Positions 18,319 to 27,403 are shown, counted from the first letter of the stretch. The stretch is DNA of 64,000 nucleotides from Chryseobacterium nepalense (GCF_023195755.1 NZ_CP096203.1:186001-250000), one strand, 5' to 3'. Notes: a model not told the origin generated them from the sequence alone. Program-made: numbers and translations.

Positions 18319-20382
18319 ATGAAAAACAGATATAATAAAAAAAATCTTTTAAAAACGCTGATTATCATTCCGGCAATTTTAGTCGGCAGCGTCAGTATCA
18401 ATTCCTGCAGTGATGATTTTTTGGATCAGCCTGCTTATAATTCATCCAATACAGAATCGGTATTTGACAATATAGAAACCGCAGATGCTTTTGTCCAGGG
18501 ACTTTACAGAGGGCTTGTTCCTACTGAAATGTTTTATCAGCTCGGTGCCGGAGATACCGTAACCCACTCTGCGGAAGACGGCTCAACCAACAATTCCAAA
18601 TACAATATCTGCAACTATCAGTACGATGCCTATACTCCAAATACCGTTACAGGAATTTATGCTGCCATGTATGCTATTATTGAAAGGGCTAATATCGCCA
18701 TCAGCAGATTACCGACTATGCCTGCAAGCACAAAGCGTGATGCCTTATTGGCAGAAGCGAAAGCAATTCGTGCATTTTGTTATCATAACTTAATACGCGT
18801 TTACGGAGATGTGCCTGCTATTTGGATCCCCCTTGAAGATGCAGATCCTAATGATCAGAATACATTTTATCCGAAACGTTCTCCAAGAGACGGAATTTAC
18901 GATCGCATCATTGCTGATATTCAGGAATCGGTAAACAATTTACCGGGTTCAAACGGAACTCCGGAAAGACTGAACAAACAGTCTGCTAATGCGCTTTTAG
19001 CAAGAATTGCATTGTATGCCGCGGGATATTCTCTTCGTTGGGATCTGAATACAGGATCTGCCGGTACGATGTCCCGTCGCCCTGATAACAGCAGAGTTCA
19101 GCAGCTGTACCAGATTGCAGATGCAGCAGCAGCTTCTGTAATTAATGCAGGTACCAACAGCCTGGTGCAGGCGCAGGGAGGGAAAAGTGGTTTCGAAGCC
19201 TTATGGTTCAATTTTGACAGAAGAAACTTTGCAGCCGTAAATCAGGAGATGCTTTGGCATATCGCTGAATATGGTCCTAATACCAACTCTGCATTTGGTG
19301 TTTATGCACATCCGGGTTCCAGAGGGGGTACGTATGGATCCAGAAAAGCTTTACAGTTCATATTGCCAACCTATTATTTGTCTTTTAATCAGGCAGATAA
19401 ACGCAGGGATGTCGCGTGTACTTCGTACAGTATTTATTTTCTGAAAACAGGTGCTGCATCAGACACCTGGGTGGATGTGGGAACTACTTATTCCTGTATT
19501 ATGCCGGGTAAATTCAGAATAAGCTGGTGTGTGGAGCCACAGGCGGCCGACGCACGTAACCTCAATATTCCGATCATAAGATATGCTGATGTATTGCTGA
19601 TGTATGCAGAAACTCAAAACTATCTGAACGGAGGTCCTACAGCCGCAGGAACTGCTGCTTTGCAACAGGTGAGAAACCGTGCCGGAATAGGCTCATTGCC
19701 AATACCAAGCGGTCAGCAGGCGTTTCAGGATGCTATTGTTCAGGAGCGCAAGTGGGAGTTTTCCGATGAATTTATGCTTCGTACAGACTTAATAAGAATG
19801 AACCGCATCGCCAGCGAAATTAATGCGACAAAACAGGCAATGAAAAATCTTTCGGACCGTACAGGACAGTTTGCATCGACCCCGGTGTACAGATTGTATA
19901 AATTTCATAAAAATGCACAGGTTTACGGAGATCCTTTCCTGGCAGTTACCTATATAGATTTAACAAATCCGGCAGAAATTGCAGCAGTTCAGGCGGTTCC
20001 TACCAATTCTTCAGGGTATGCCGCTTATCAGACGACTCTAAAGAGTATTGCACTGGCAAACGGACAAACTTCAACGGCTGAAGACAAATGGTATCCTGTA
20101 AATATGTTCCAGGCTTACACAAGTACATTTAACGGAAATGCCAGAAAAGCGGTAGGATTTGTTGAAGGATTTAATGCATTGCAGATCGGGAATATTATCT
20201 ATACCAAACCTACAGGTTCCGCTGAAAACGGAGGCACTTATCCGAACTGGATTGAAGGAGGCGGAGACGGACTTTTCTATGGATTTGTACCGAATAAAAC
20301 AGAGCTATTGCCTTTCGCAGCAGCTTCTGCAGGACATCCTTTGGTTGATAATCCTAATTTGACTCAGTTGCCCGGATATTAA
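18319..20382 (+). CDS. SusD/RagB-type surface glycan-binding lipoprotein
   Basis: The surface lipoprotein partner of the SusC transporter; it forms the lid that captures the glycan. Lipobox INSC with acylated Cys30 is followed by SDDF, the export signal known from flavobacterial surface lipoproteins, so the protein should face outward. The N-terminal region LDQPAYNSSNTESVFDNIETADAFVQGLY and the tetratricopeptide-like helices (LLAEAKAIRAFCYHNLIRVYGDVP) are typical of the family, as is the block IIRYADVLLMYAE near 415. Length 687 is slightly above average. A terminator follows 20 nt after the stop codon, so susCD form their own unit. Confidence 0.95.
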   Translation: MKNRYNKKNLLKTLIIIPAILVGSVSINSCSDDFLDQPAYNSSNTESVFDNIETADAFVQGLYRGLVPTEMFYQLGAGDTVTHSAEDGSTNNSKYNICNYQYDAYTPNTVTGIYAAMYAIIERANIAISRLPTMPASTKRDALLAEAKAIRAFCYHNLIRVYGDVPAIWIPLEDADPNDQNTFYPKRSPRDGIYDRIIADIQESVNNLPGSNGTPERLNKQSANALLARIALYAAGYSLRWDLNTGSAGTMSRRPDNSRVQQLYQIADAAAASVINAGTNSLVQAQGGKSGFEALWFNFDRRNFAAVNQEMLWHIAEYGPNTNSAFGVYAHPGSRGGTYGSRKALQFILPTYYLSFNQADKRRDVACTSYSIYFLKTGAASDTWVDVGTTYSCIMPGKFRISWCVEPQAADARNLNIPIIRYADVLLMYAETQNYLNGGPTAAGTAALQQVRNRAGIGSLPIPSGQQAFQDAIVQERKWEFSDEFMLRTDLIRMNRIASEINATKQAMKNLSDRTGQFASTPVYRLYKFHKNAQVYGDPFLAVTYIDLTNPAEIAAVQAVPTNSSGYAAYQTTLKSIALANGQTSTAEDKWYPVNMFQAYTSTFNGNARKAVGFVEGFNALQIGNIIYTKPTGSAENGGTYPNWIEGGGDGLFYGFVPNKTELLPFAAASAGHPLVDNPNLTQLPGY

Positions 20383-20402
20383 TTAAACTAAACTCATTCA
20401 GC

Positions 20403-20444
20403 ATAAACATTGAGAAGTTCTAGATTTCTTGATGTTTATTTTTT
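20403..20444 (+). terminator. Rho-independent terminator after susD
   Basis: ATAAACATTGAGAA and TTCTTGATGTTTAT pair into a 14-bp stem (two G-U pairs in RNA) with a short loop, followed by a run of T. It ends the susCD unit. Confidence 0.8.
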
Positions 20445-20563
20445 AAAACATACATCACAAAATATTAATTATGATTCATCCGGATCAGATTGAAATAAAC
20501 CATACTAAGCTGAATTAAAAGTAACATGTTAATTTATTTTTACATAAGGCATTTAGCAGTATA

Positions 20564-20601
20564 GTACGGGATGCTGTACAAAACAGAACAATCTAATTTT
20601 G
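20564..20601 (+). promoter_or_regulatory. Promoter and GTAC operator-like site of the rhamnulose-phosphate aldolase gene
   Basis: TAATTTTG at 20594-20601 is an exact -7 box (TAnnTTTG). Upstream, GTAC at 20564-20567 and GTAC at 20576-20579 form an imperfect inverted repeat (TAGTAC-N8-GTACAA) covering the -33 region. AraR of Bacillus, which shares the domain layout of the regulator at 28768-29850, binds GTAC-centred palindromes, so this is a possible site for it. Confidence 0.4.
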
Positions 20602-20631
20602 GGTGAGAATTTAGAAATATAAGTAAAGACA

Positions 20632-22734
20632 ATGGAAAAACTAAAAACATTTAGATACGTAAACTATTTGTGGGATGATGAAAAAGCAGCATCTTTTGGA
20701 GATGACCAGGTAGCCTTATTTTTATACCGTTCAAATATTCTGGGAGCAGACTTAAGAATCACCAACTACGGAGGAGGAAATACAAGCTGTAAAACCATAG
20801 AAAAAGATCCTTTAACCAATGAAGAAGTTGAGGTAATGTGGGTGAAAGGTTCCGGAGGCGATATCGGGACTTTAACAAGAAAAGGAATTGCGGGTTTATA
20901 TACTGAAAGGTTGAGAAACCTTAAAAATGTTTACGAAGGTCTGGAAGATGAAGACAGAATGGTAGGATTATTTGATCACTGCATCTACGATCTGGACAGT
21001 AAAGCGCCATCCATCGATACACCTCTTCATGGACTCCTTCCATTCAGACATATAGACCACCTTCATCCTGATGCATTAATTGCAGTCGCTGCAGCAAAAG
21101 ACAGTGAAGCTATCACCAAAGAAATCTGGGGTGATACAATGGGATGGGTGCCATGGCAAAGGCCGGGCTTCGACCTGGGTTTGCAGCTGGAAAAATGTTT
21201 AAACGATAATCCGGGAATCAGGGGGATTGTTTTAGGTAGTCATGGATTATTTACCTGGGGAGATACTTCCTACGAGTGTTATATCAACAGTCTGGAAGTT
21301 ATTGAGATGGCTTCAGAATATATTGCCAAAAAAATTGAAGAAAAAGGACAGGTTTTTGGCGGACAAAAAATAGAATCTCTGCCTGCTGACGAACGTAAGA
21401 ATAAAGCGGCGCAGATTATGCCGTTGTTGAGAGGTCTGGCTTCTTCAGAAAACAGGATGGTTGGCCATTTTACAGACAGCGATACTGTTCTGGAATTCAT
21501 CAATAGCAATGATCTTGAAAGACTGGCTCCGCTGGGAACTTCATGCCCGGATCACTTTCTGAGAACGAAAATTCAGCCGTTGGTGCTCACTTTAGGTAAA
21601 AACGAAGATCTTACTGATTCTAAAGCTGTTTTGGAAAAATTAACTCCGCTTTTCGAACAATACCGACAGGAATATAAAGAATATTACGAAACCTGTAAAC
21701 ATCCGAACAGCCCTGCAATGCGAGATCCGAATCCGGTGATCATCATTTATCCGGGAGTGGGAATGTTCAGCTTTTCAAAAGATAAGCAGACTACGCGTGT
21801 GGCTAGTGAATTTTATGTCAACGCCATCAATGTAATGCGCGGTGCAGAAGCTATTTCTGAATACACCTCATTACCAAGACAGGAAGCTTTCGATATCGAA
21901 TACTGGCTGCTGGAAGAGGCTAAACTTCAGAGAATGCCGAAGGAGAAGCCTTTGTCAAGAAAAGTTGCCATAGTTACGGGAGCAGGAGGCGGAATAGGGC
22001 AGGCAATTGCCGATAAAATGATTGCTGAAGGTGCAGTTGTTGTGTATACGGATTTGAATACAGAAGCCGTACAATCGGCTATTTCAAAATACAGCAAAGA
22101 CCAGGCAATTGCCGTTCAGTGTGATGTAACGAGTGATGAAGCGATTGCTGATGCATTCAAAGAAACCGTTTTGGCATTCGGTGGAGTAGATATCATCGTT
22201 CATTCTGCTGGACTGGCTATTTCAAAGTCGCTGGAAGAAACTACTTTAAAAGATTGGGATCTTCTTGAAAATGTTTTGGTGAAAGGACAATTCTTATTGT
22301 CAAAAATCGGAACCGAGATCATGAAAAAACAAAATCTGGGTGGAGATATCGTCAATATTGCAAGCAAAAACGGACTCGTTGCGGGACCGAATAATGTAGC
22401 GTACGGAACTGCAAAAGCGGCTCAGCAACATATGACCAGACTGTTGGCTGCAGAACTGGCTGCAGATAAGATCAGGGTAAATGTTGTAAATCCGGACGGT
22501 GTAATTGTAGGAAGCAAAATCTGGGAAGGAGAATGGGCAGAAGGCCGTGCAAAAGCCAATGGAATCACGGTGGAAGAACTTCCGGCATTTTACGCCAAAA
22601 GAAATCTTTTAAATGAAATCATTCTTCCGGAAGACATTGCCAACGGAGTTTTCGCCTGCGTTGCCATTTTAGATAAAAGTACAGGAAACATCATCAATGT
22701 AGACGGCGGAATGGCCAATGCTTTCCCGAGATAA
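20632..22734 (+). CDS. rhaD: Bifunctional rhamnulose-1-phosphate aldolase / lactaldehyde dehydrogenase
   Basis: A cytoplasmic fusion of two steps of L-rhamnose catabolism. Residues 1 to about 430 are a class II aldolase-type domain that splits L-rhamnulose 1-phosphate into dihydroxyacetone phosphate and L-lactaldehyde; GGGNTSCK (about 45-52) and HLHPDA are visible. Residues about 440-700 are a short-chain dehydrogenase with the nucleotide-binding TGAGGGIG at 449-456 and catalytic Y591-x3-K595, which should oxidise L-lactaldehyde to L-lactate as in the RhaEW-type enzyme of Bacillus. Total length of 700 matches the family. It has its own promoter, and rhaI follows after a 168-nt repeat-bearing gap. 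The lactate made is the substrate of the FMN enzyme encoded further downstream. Confidence 0.93.
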   Translation: MEKLKTFRYVNYLWDDEKAASFGDDQVALFLYRSNILGADLRITNYGGGNTSCKTIEKDPLTNEEVEVMWVKGSGGDIGTLTRKGIAGLYTERLRNLKNVYEGLEDEDRMVGLFDHCIYDLDSKAPSIDTPLHGLLPFRHIDHLHPDALIAVAAAKDSEAITKEIWGDTMGWVPWQRPGFDLGLQLEKCLNDNPGIRGIVLGSHGLFTWGDTSYECYINSLEVIEMASEYIAKKIEEKGQVFGGQKIESLPADERKNKAAQIMPLLRGLASSENRMVGHFTDSDTVLEFINSNDLERLAPLGTSCPDHFLRTKIQPLVLTLGKNEDLTDSKAVLEKLTPLFEQYRQEYKEYYETCKHPNSPAMRDPNPVIIIYPGVGMFSFSKDKQTTRVASEFYVNAINVMRGAEAISEYTSLPRQEAFDIEYWLLEEAKLQRMPKEKPLSRKVAIVTGAGGGIGQAIADKMIAEGAVVVYTDLNTEAVQSAISKYSKDQAIAVQCDVTSDEAIADAFKETVLAFGGVDIIVHSAGLAISKSLEETTLKDWDLLENVLVKGQFLLSKIGTEIMKKQNLGGDIVNIASKNGLVAGPNNVAYGTAKAAQQHMTRLLAAELAADKIRVNVVNPDGVIVGSKIWEGEWAEGRAKANGITVEELPAFYAKRNLLNEIILPEDIANGVFACVAILDKSTGNIINVDGGMANAFPR

Positions 22735-22773
22735 TTTTTTTACATCAATACTGAAGGAGTATATTTTAAATCG

Positions 22774-22781
22774 TAAGTTTG
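22774..22781 (+). promoter_or_regulatory. Possible -7 box upstream of rhaI
   Basis: TAAGTTTG fits TAnnTTTG exactly, about 120 nt before the rhaI start. No clear -33 TTTG is seen. The long leader would include the hairpin repeat at 22828-22840. Confidence 0.3.
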
Positions 22782-22827
22782 ATATTATTATGTTAAATGG
22801 ATTTGAAAATAAATTTCCTCAACCAGA

Positions 22828-22865
22828 GCCACGAAGTGGCGACCTACAATAGCACAGGATGCAAG
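22828..22865 (+). repeat. Short palindromic repeat before rhaI
   Basis: GCCAC-GAA-GTGGC forms a perfect 5-bp hairpin, followed by GACCTACAATAGCACAGGAT. The sequence has the look of the short palindromic repeats scattered in Flavobacteriia genomes; this is an impression from memory. No second copy was found in the window. Confidence 0.45.
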
Positions 22866-22902
22866 CATAATAAATATAATTCTGTAAAAAATAAATCAGA
22901 AT

Positions 22903-24183
22903 ATGATTATAAACAAAGAAAGTATAGAACAGTATAATAAAAGTGAAACCGCAAATTTCAATTCAGACTTCGCCTATTTATCAGATAAACTTACAAAATC
23001 AGGAGCGAATGTTTCTGAAATTGTCAAAAAAATTGCCGATTTTCAGGTAGCCATTCCAAGTTGGGCTTTGGGAGCAGGCGGAACACGTTTTGGAAGATTT
23101 TCTTACGGTGGAGAGCCGGCAACATTAGAGCAGAAATTAGATGATGTTGGATTGATTCATGCTTTAACACACTCCGCAGGAGCAGTTTCGCTTCACATTC
23201 CCTGGGATATTCCTGGTGATATAAAAGCGATTAAAGAAAAAGCAATAGCTCACGGATTAGTTTTCGATGCAATGAATTCCAATACGTTTCAGGATCAGCC
23301 GGGAGCAAAACAATCCTACAAATTCGGCTCTTTGAATGCAGCGAATGAAGACGCAAGAGCCTATGCCGTTGAACACAATAAAGAAGTAATCCGCATTGGT
23401 GAAGAATTAGGTTCAAAAAGCTTAACGGTTTGGTTGGCAGACGGCGCAAGCTTCCCGGGACAGTTAAATTTCCAGACCGCTTTGTCGAAAACAGAGCAAA
23501 GTTTAAAAGAAATTTATGCAGGAATGCCGGAAGACTGGAAACTTTTCATCGAATATAAACCTTATGAACCGAATTTCTATTCAACGACCATTCAGGATTG
23601 GGGAACGTCTTTCATGTTGGCCAATGCTTGTGGAGAAAGAGCCTATACTTTGGTTGATTTAGGTCATCACTTACCCAATTCGAACATTGAGCAAATCGTT
23701 GCCACGTTAATGTATAAAGGAAAATTAGGAGGATTCCATTTCAACGACAGTAAATATGGTGATGATGATTTAACGGTGGGTTCAATAAAGCCTTATGCAT
23801 TATTCCTGATTTTCAATGAATTGGTATATGGGATGGAAAACAATCCGCAGAATCCGTATCCGGCTTGGATGATTGATGCAAGCCACAATATTAAAGATCC
23901 GTTGGAAGACCTTATTCAGTCACTGGAAGCGATTTTGATCGCGTATGCTCAGGCACTTTTAGTAGATCAGAAAGCATTGAAATATGCGCAGCTGAATAAC
24001 GATGTGGTTCGTGCACAGGAAATTTTACAAAATGCGTACAGAACAGATGTTCGTCCGTTATTAAAAGCTGCAAGATTACAGACAGGCGCAGCGATTGATC
24101 CTATTTCGGCTTACAGAAATCTTAAAGTGAGAGAAAATTTAATTTCCGAAAGAGGTCTGAATGTAAAAGCTACAGGATTATAA
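22903..24183 (+). CDS. rhaI: L-rhamnose isomerase (RhaI type)
   Basis: A cytoplasmic metal-dependent TIM-barrel isomerase converting L-rhamnose to L-rhamnulose, the first step of the pathway. It belongs to the RhaI group found in Gram-positives, Pseudomonas and Bacteroidota rather than to the E. coli RhaA group. Family blocks include WALGAGGTRFGRF near residue 50, FIEYKPYEPNFYSTTIQDWG near 215, LVDLGHHLP, GGFHFNDSKYGDDDLTVGS, and WMIDASHNIKDP near 325; the Glu, Asp and His residues in these blocks are the expected metal ligands. Length 426 fits. It lies between the aldolase fusion and the kinase. Confidence 0.93.
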   Translation: MIINKESIEQYNKSETANFNSDFAYLSDKLTKSGANVSEIVKKIADFQVAIPSWALGAGGTRFGRFSYGGEPATLEQKLDDVGLIHALTHSAGAVSLHIPWDIPGDIKAIKEKAIAHGLVFDAMNSNTFQDQPGAKQSYKFGSLNAANEDARAYAVEHNKEVIRIGEELGSKSLTVWLADGASFPGQLNFQTALSKTEQSLKEIYAGMPEDWKLFIEYKPYEPNFYSTTIQDWGTSFMLANACGERAYTLVDLGHHLPNSNIEQIVATLMYKGKLGGFHFNDSKYGDDDLTVGSIKPYALFLIFNELVYGMENNPQNPYPAWMIDASHNIKDPLEDLIQSLEAILIAYAQALLVDQKALKYAQLNNDVVRAQEILQNAYRTDVRPLLKAARLQTGAAIDPISAYRNLKVRENLISERGLNVKATGL

Positions 24184-24412
24184 CCTGTTTTAATTTGATA
24201 ATTTGAACTTTCAAGTGCAATCGAAAGTTTTTAATTATATGTATCCTTATATTTTTATCATTAAGGTTGAAAGTGTTTAGATTATTGGGGTTTAAGCTGA
24301 TTGCTTGAGAATTAGTGGATTTTTTCTTAATGATCTTAATATCTGAACACTCCTTAATGGTGTAGGAAATAATTAACTTTAATAAATATTCAATCAATAT
24401 AATTATCATTTG

Positions 24413-24486
24413 CTGAGTGAAATGCCCTTGCGAACTTAAAAAACTATAGTATTAAAAAAACTCTTTGTGAGCTTTGCGTTAAAAAA
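24413..24486 (+). repeat. Dispersed intergenic repeat, CTTTGCG type, copy 2
   Basis: GCCCTTGCGAACTTAAAA, an A-rich spacer with TATAGTATTAAAA, and CTCTTTGTGAGCTTTGCGTT make up this copy. It is nearly superimposable on copy 3 at 24621-24699 and similar to copy 1 at 9405-9476. It lies in the 550-nt gap 24184-24733, which holds no gene; the rest of that gap is A+T-rich. Confidence 0.7.
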
Positions 24487-24510
24487 ATAAAAAGAAGTGT
24501 TTAATTAAAA

Positions 24511-24538
24511 AGATTGCTTCATCGCTCCTCGCAATGAC
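24511..24538 (+). repeat. REP-like element (reverse-complement relative of 10355-10383)
   Basis: AGATTGCTTCATCGCTCCTC followed by GCAATGAC is the approximate reverse complement of the element at 10355-10383. It lies between two CTTTGCG-type repeats. A related short palindrome, GTCATT-CGC-AATGAC, stands at 24698-24712. Confidence 0.55.
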
Positions 24539-24620
24539 AAAATAATCTTTGCTTAAAAAGGTTTTATAATTAAAGATAAAATTATGAGTTTACATAATAT
24601 ACAGTACATTCTTTTGTGAT

Positions 24621-24699
24621 CTTTGCTAAGTAGAACGCCTTTGCGAACTTAAAAACATATAGTATTAAAAAAACTCTTTGCGGACTTTGCGTTTAAAAG
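24621..24699 (+). repeat. Dispersed intergenic repeat, CTTTGCG type, copy 3
   Basis: AACGCCTTTGCGAACTTAAA, then CATATAGTATTAAAAAAACT, then CTTTGCGGACTTTGCGTTTA. With copy 2 it forms a direct repeat separated by about 135 nt, just before the kinase start codon. The kinase promoter was probably displaced by, or lies within, these repeats. Confidence 0.7.
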
Positions 24700-24733
24700 T
24701 CATTCGCAATGACCAAAATAATCATCCTTGAAA

Positions 24734-26122
24734 ATGTCTAAAAAAAAGAAAGTAACCATTGTATTTGATATTGGAAAAACCAATAAAAAATTCTTTCTGT
24801 TTGATAAAAATTACAAAGAAGTTGTCCGGGAATATACCGAATTACAGCTCACAACTGATGAAGATGGCTATCCAACGGAAGATCTGGCTGCACTCCAAAA
24901 CTGGATCAAAGATAATTTCAATGCCATTCTTGATGATGAAAATTTTGAAGTAAAAGCCATTAATTTCTCTACATACGGGGCAAGTTTTGTACATCTGGAC
25001 CAGAAAGGAAATGTTCTCACGCCATTGTACAATTACACCAAACCGATGGATGAAGAAATCTTGGATTTATTCTATAAAAAACACGGCAGTAAACTTAAAA
25101 TTGCCCGTGAAACAGCCTCTCCGCAGGCAGGAATGCTGAATTCCGGATTACAGCTTTTCTGGTTGAAATATAAACATCCGGAAGTTTTCAAAAAAATCCG
25201 GTACAGTCTTCATTTACCACAATATTTATCCTACCTGTTTACCGGAATCTGTGTCTCCGAATTTACATCAATCGGCTGTCACACCAATTTATGGGATTAC
25301 GATAAAGCAGATTACCATGATTGGGTGTACGAAGAAGAGATCGATGCTTTGTTACCGCCGATTGTGCCGACTTCAGCAAGCATTAATACCTCATACAGAA
25401 ATAAGAAAATTAAAATCGGGGTTGGAATCCACGACAGTTCTTCGGCACTCTTGCCTTATATTTTAAGCAAAAAAGAACCGTTCTTGCTGCTTTCAACAGG
25501 TACCTGGAGTATTTCTCTCAATCCTTTCAATGATGAGAGTTTAACCGATGAAGACATCGAAAACAATTGCCTGAATTACATGAGAATCGACGGAAAACGT
25601 GTGAAAGCATCCCGTTTTTTCATGGGAAATGAATATAAAATCCAGGTCGAAAAATTATGTGCGCATTATGGAAAAGAGTATGGTTTCCACAGGGAAGTAC
25701 AGTTTGATCAGGATTTGTACCTTCGTTTAATGAAGCATAAAGCAGTTTATTTCCGTTTTGAAGGCATTATTTTAAAAAGAAAAATGATCAGCGAGACCGA
25801 TTTAAATTCTTTCGCAACTTTTGAAGAAGCCTATCATCAGCTGATGATCGAACTGATGGATCTACAGATTCATACGATTACAAATGCTATCGGAAATTCT
25901 GAAATTCAGCATATTTATATCGATGGCGGATTTACCGATAATGATGTATTTATGAAACTGATGTCACACCATTTTCAGCATTATAATGTAATGTCCAGCC
26001 ATTCGCCGCTGGGTTCTGCATTGGGAGCGTCCATGGTGATTTCCAACAAAAAAATAGATGAAGCTTTTCTGCAACAGCATTATCAGATGAAAGTGCTTCA
26101 GCCTTTAATTTTTAATTTGTAA
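24734..26122 (+). CDS. rhaB: FGGY-family carbohydrate kinase, probable L-rhamnulokinase
   Basis: A cytoplasmic sugar kinase of the FGGY family, which in this position should phosphorylate L-rhamnulose to rhamnulose 1-phosphate. The phosphate-1 motif FDIGKTNKKFFLFD lies at residues 9-22, and HTNLWDYDKADYHDW, LLSTGTWSISLNPF and IYIDGGFTDNDVFMKLMSHH give the later ATPase-fold motifs. The ATG at 24734 is chosen; a TTG two codons upstream is in frame but not preferred. It diverges from E. coli RhaB, so substrate is assigned mainly from context: isomerase before it, lactate dehydrogenase after it, and the aldolase that needs its product. Confidence 0.82.
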   Translation: MSKKKKVTIVFDIGKTNKKFFLFDKNYKEVVREYTELQLTTDEDGYPTEDLAALQNWIKDNFNAILDDENFEVKAINFSTYGASFVHLDQKGNVLTPLYNYTKPMDEEILDLFYKKHGSKLKIARETASPQAGMLNSGLQLFWLKYKHPEVFKKIRYSLHLPQYLSYLFTGICVSEFTSIGCHTNLWDYDKADYHDWVYEEEIDALLPPIVPTSASINTSYRNKKIKIGVGIHDSSSALLPYILSKKEPFLLLSTGTWSISLNPFNDESLTDEDIENNCLNYMRIDGKRVKASRFFMGNEYKIQVEKLCAHYGKEYGFHREVQFDQDLYLRLMKHKAVYFRFEGIILKRKMISETDLNSFATFEEAYHQLMIELMDLQIHTITNAIGNSEIQHIYIDGGFTDNDVFMKLMSHHFQHYNVMSSHSPLGSALGASMVISNKKIDEAFLQQHYQMKVLQPLIFNL

Positions 26123-26125
26123 ATA

Positions 26126-26237
26126 TGTAAAGTAAAATGTGAAAGGTGAGAGGTGAAAAGTAAAATGTGAAAGAATCAACTTCTAATTTTTACTTCTTAC
26201 TTCTAACTTTTTACTTCTGACTTCTGACTTTTTAACA
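26126..26237 (+). repeat. Purine-rich/pyrimidine-rich imperfect inverted repeat
   Basis: A purine-rich tract with repeated GTAAAATGTGAAAG and GGTGAGAGGTGAAAAG is followed by a pyrimidine-rich tract with repeated TTACTTCT and GACTTCTGAC. The two can pair into a long imperfect hairpin and each is internally repetitive with a period near 7-8. It occupies the gap between the kinase and the lactate dehydrogenase gene. Confidence 0.6.
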
Positions 26238-26251
26238 TAAAACCTGTAATC

Positions 26252-27403
26252 ATGGCTTTCCCATTTGACACAAGATATGCATCGCTTGAGCTTTTAATTG
26301 AAAGAGCAAAGAAAAGAATGCCCCGTTTTGCTTTTGAATACCTGGACGGCGGCTGTAATGAAAATATAAACCGTGACAGAAATACCAACGAATTAAGAGA
26401 GGTGTTGCTTCGCCCGCGTTATCTGAATAACAATTTTGCCGAAGCCAATATGGAAACCGAATTATTCGGGGTGAATTATTCCGCACCTTTCGGGATTTCT
26501 CCTGTTGGTCTGCAGGGATTAATGTGGCCGAATGCCCCGGAAATCTTGGCAAAGGCAGCTTTTAAACATAATATTCCTTTTATTTTAAGCACGGTTACCA
26601 CAAGCAGCATTGAAAGAATTGCGGAATTAACGGAAGGAAAAGCATGGTATCAGCTTTATCACCCGAGGGAAGAATGGCTGCGTGATGATATTCTCAACCG
26701 CTGTGAAGCTTCGGGATATGATGTCCTGGTGGTTCTGGCAGATGTTCCTACCTTCGGGTACAGAGCCAAAGAAATCAGAAACGGATTAGCGATGCCGCCA
26801 CAACTGAATTTCCGGAATGTTTCCCAGGCACTGGCAAAACCTCAATGGTGTCTGGAGATGCTGAAAAATGGCGTTCCGGGTTTTAAAACAATGGAAAAAT
26901 ATATGGATAAAAACATGAATGTAAAACAGTTGGGACAGTTCATGAACTCCACTTTTTCAGGAAGATTAAATTCGGACAGAATCAAGGCGATCCGCGATCA
27001 GTGGAAAGGAAAACTGGTCATCAAAGGCGTGGCTTCCGATGAAGATGCGGAAGAAGCAGTACGTTTGGGTTTCGATGGAATGATTATTTCCAACCACGGA
27101 GGAAGACAGCTGGATGCCGGAGAATCTACCATTGCGGTGGTAAAAGAAATCAGTGAAAAATATAAAAATCAGATTAAAATTATGATGGACAGCGGCGTGA
27201 GAACCGGTCCTGATGTAGCCCGAGCCTTAAGCTGCGGTGCCGAATTTACCTTTATGGGAAGAACATTTATGTATGCTGTAGGTGCTTTGGGAGATCAGGG
27301 TGGTGATCATATTATTGAAATGCTCAAAATGCAGTTCAGACAGGTAATGGAACAGCTTTGCTGTGAAAAGCCGGAACAGCTGCGGGATTTTAGGGTGAGG
27401 TAG
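26252..27403 (+). CDS. lldD: FMN-dependent L-lactate dehydrogenase / alpha-hydroxy-acid oxidase
   Basis: A member of the FMN-dependent alpha-hydroxy-acid dehydrogenase family (LldD, glycolate oxidase). The TIM barrel shows the usual FMN and substrate motifs: FEYLDGGC near residue 30, PVGLQGLMWP near 90, LVIKGVASDEDAEEA near 255, and the active-site stretch ISNHGGRQLDAG with catalytic H282, then MDSGVRTGPDV. Placed after the rhamnose genes it should oxidise L-lactate, made from L-lactaldehyde by the aldolase fusion, to pyruvate, passing electrons to the quinone pool. Length 383 is normal. A strong terminator follows, closing the catabolic run. Confidence 0.88.
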   Translation: MAFPFDTRYASLELLIERAKKRMPRFAFEYLDGGCNENINRDRNTNELREVLLRPRYLNNNFAEANMETELFGVNYSAPFGISPVGLQGLMWPNAPEILAKAAFKHNIPFILSTVTTSSIERIAELTEGKAWYQLYHPREEWLRDDILNRCEASGYDVLVVLADVPTFGYRAKEIRNGLAMPPQLNFRNVSQALAKPQWCLEMLKNGVPGFKTMEKYMDKNMNVKQLGQFMNSTFSGRLNSDRIKAIRDQWKGKLVIKGVASDEDAEEAVRLGFDGMIISNHGGRQLDAGESTIAVVKEISEKYKNQIKIMMDSGVRTGPDVARALSCGAEFTFMGRTFMYAVGALGDQGGDHIIEMLKMQFRQVMEQLCCEKPEQLRDFRVR

